A stretch of 17,500 nt of DNA from Phytopythium helicoides (taxonomy: Eukaryota; Oomycota; Peronosporomycetes; Pythiales; Pythiaceae): positions 2,501 through 20,000 of the forward strand of contig JANFNE010000095.1 in the NCBI GenBank assembly GCA_024867545.1, in the 5' to 3' direction. Under the pieces are notes generated by a model. It saw only the letters and a program-made list of their open reading frames with translations, was not told the origin of the DNA and searched no databases. Positions 1 through 17,500 of the stretch are shown in pieces. The translations under genes and the position numbers were made by a program. Every line of letters starts with the position of its first letter. Positions within the stretch are counted from its first letter, which is position 1.

Positions 1-17500
<17,500 letters not shown>

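Overview
This window holds no biological information that I can support. It is one guanine homopolymer: 17,493 of 17,500 bases are G and the other seven are T. There is no A and no C on the + strand. The tract touches both edges, so its true length is unknown. The sequence gives no clue to an organism. The GC content of about 99.96% reflects the artefact and cannot be used for taxonomy.

Layout: G run 1-5479, T at 5480, G run 5481-13224, T at 13225, G run 13226-15180, T at 15181, G run 15182-15945, T at 15946, G run 15947-15986, TTT at 15987-15989, G run 15990-17500. The run lengths are 5479, 7744, 1955, 764, 40 and 1511 bases. With the seven T they account for all 17,500 positions.

Interpretation (inference): this is almost certainly a sequencing, basecalling or assembly artefact. 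One well-known source of false poly-G is two-channel Illumina chemistry, where a cluster with no signal is called G and T is called from the green channel alone. Only T appears among the exceptions, which fits occasional single-channel noise. However, tens of thousands of bases of unbroken homopolymer cannot be built reliably from short reads, because every k-mer in the run is identical. A faulty long read, a bad gap fill or a corrupted consensus is therefore an equal or better explanation for the length. The sequence alone cannot decide between these.

All six reading frames are open from end to end, but this follows from the base composition and is not evidence of coding. I annotate no gene, RNA, mobile element, CRISPR array or regulatory site, and I found no undescribed biological system here.
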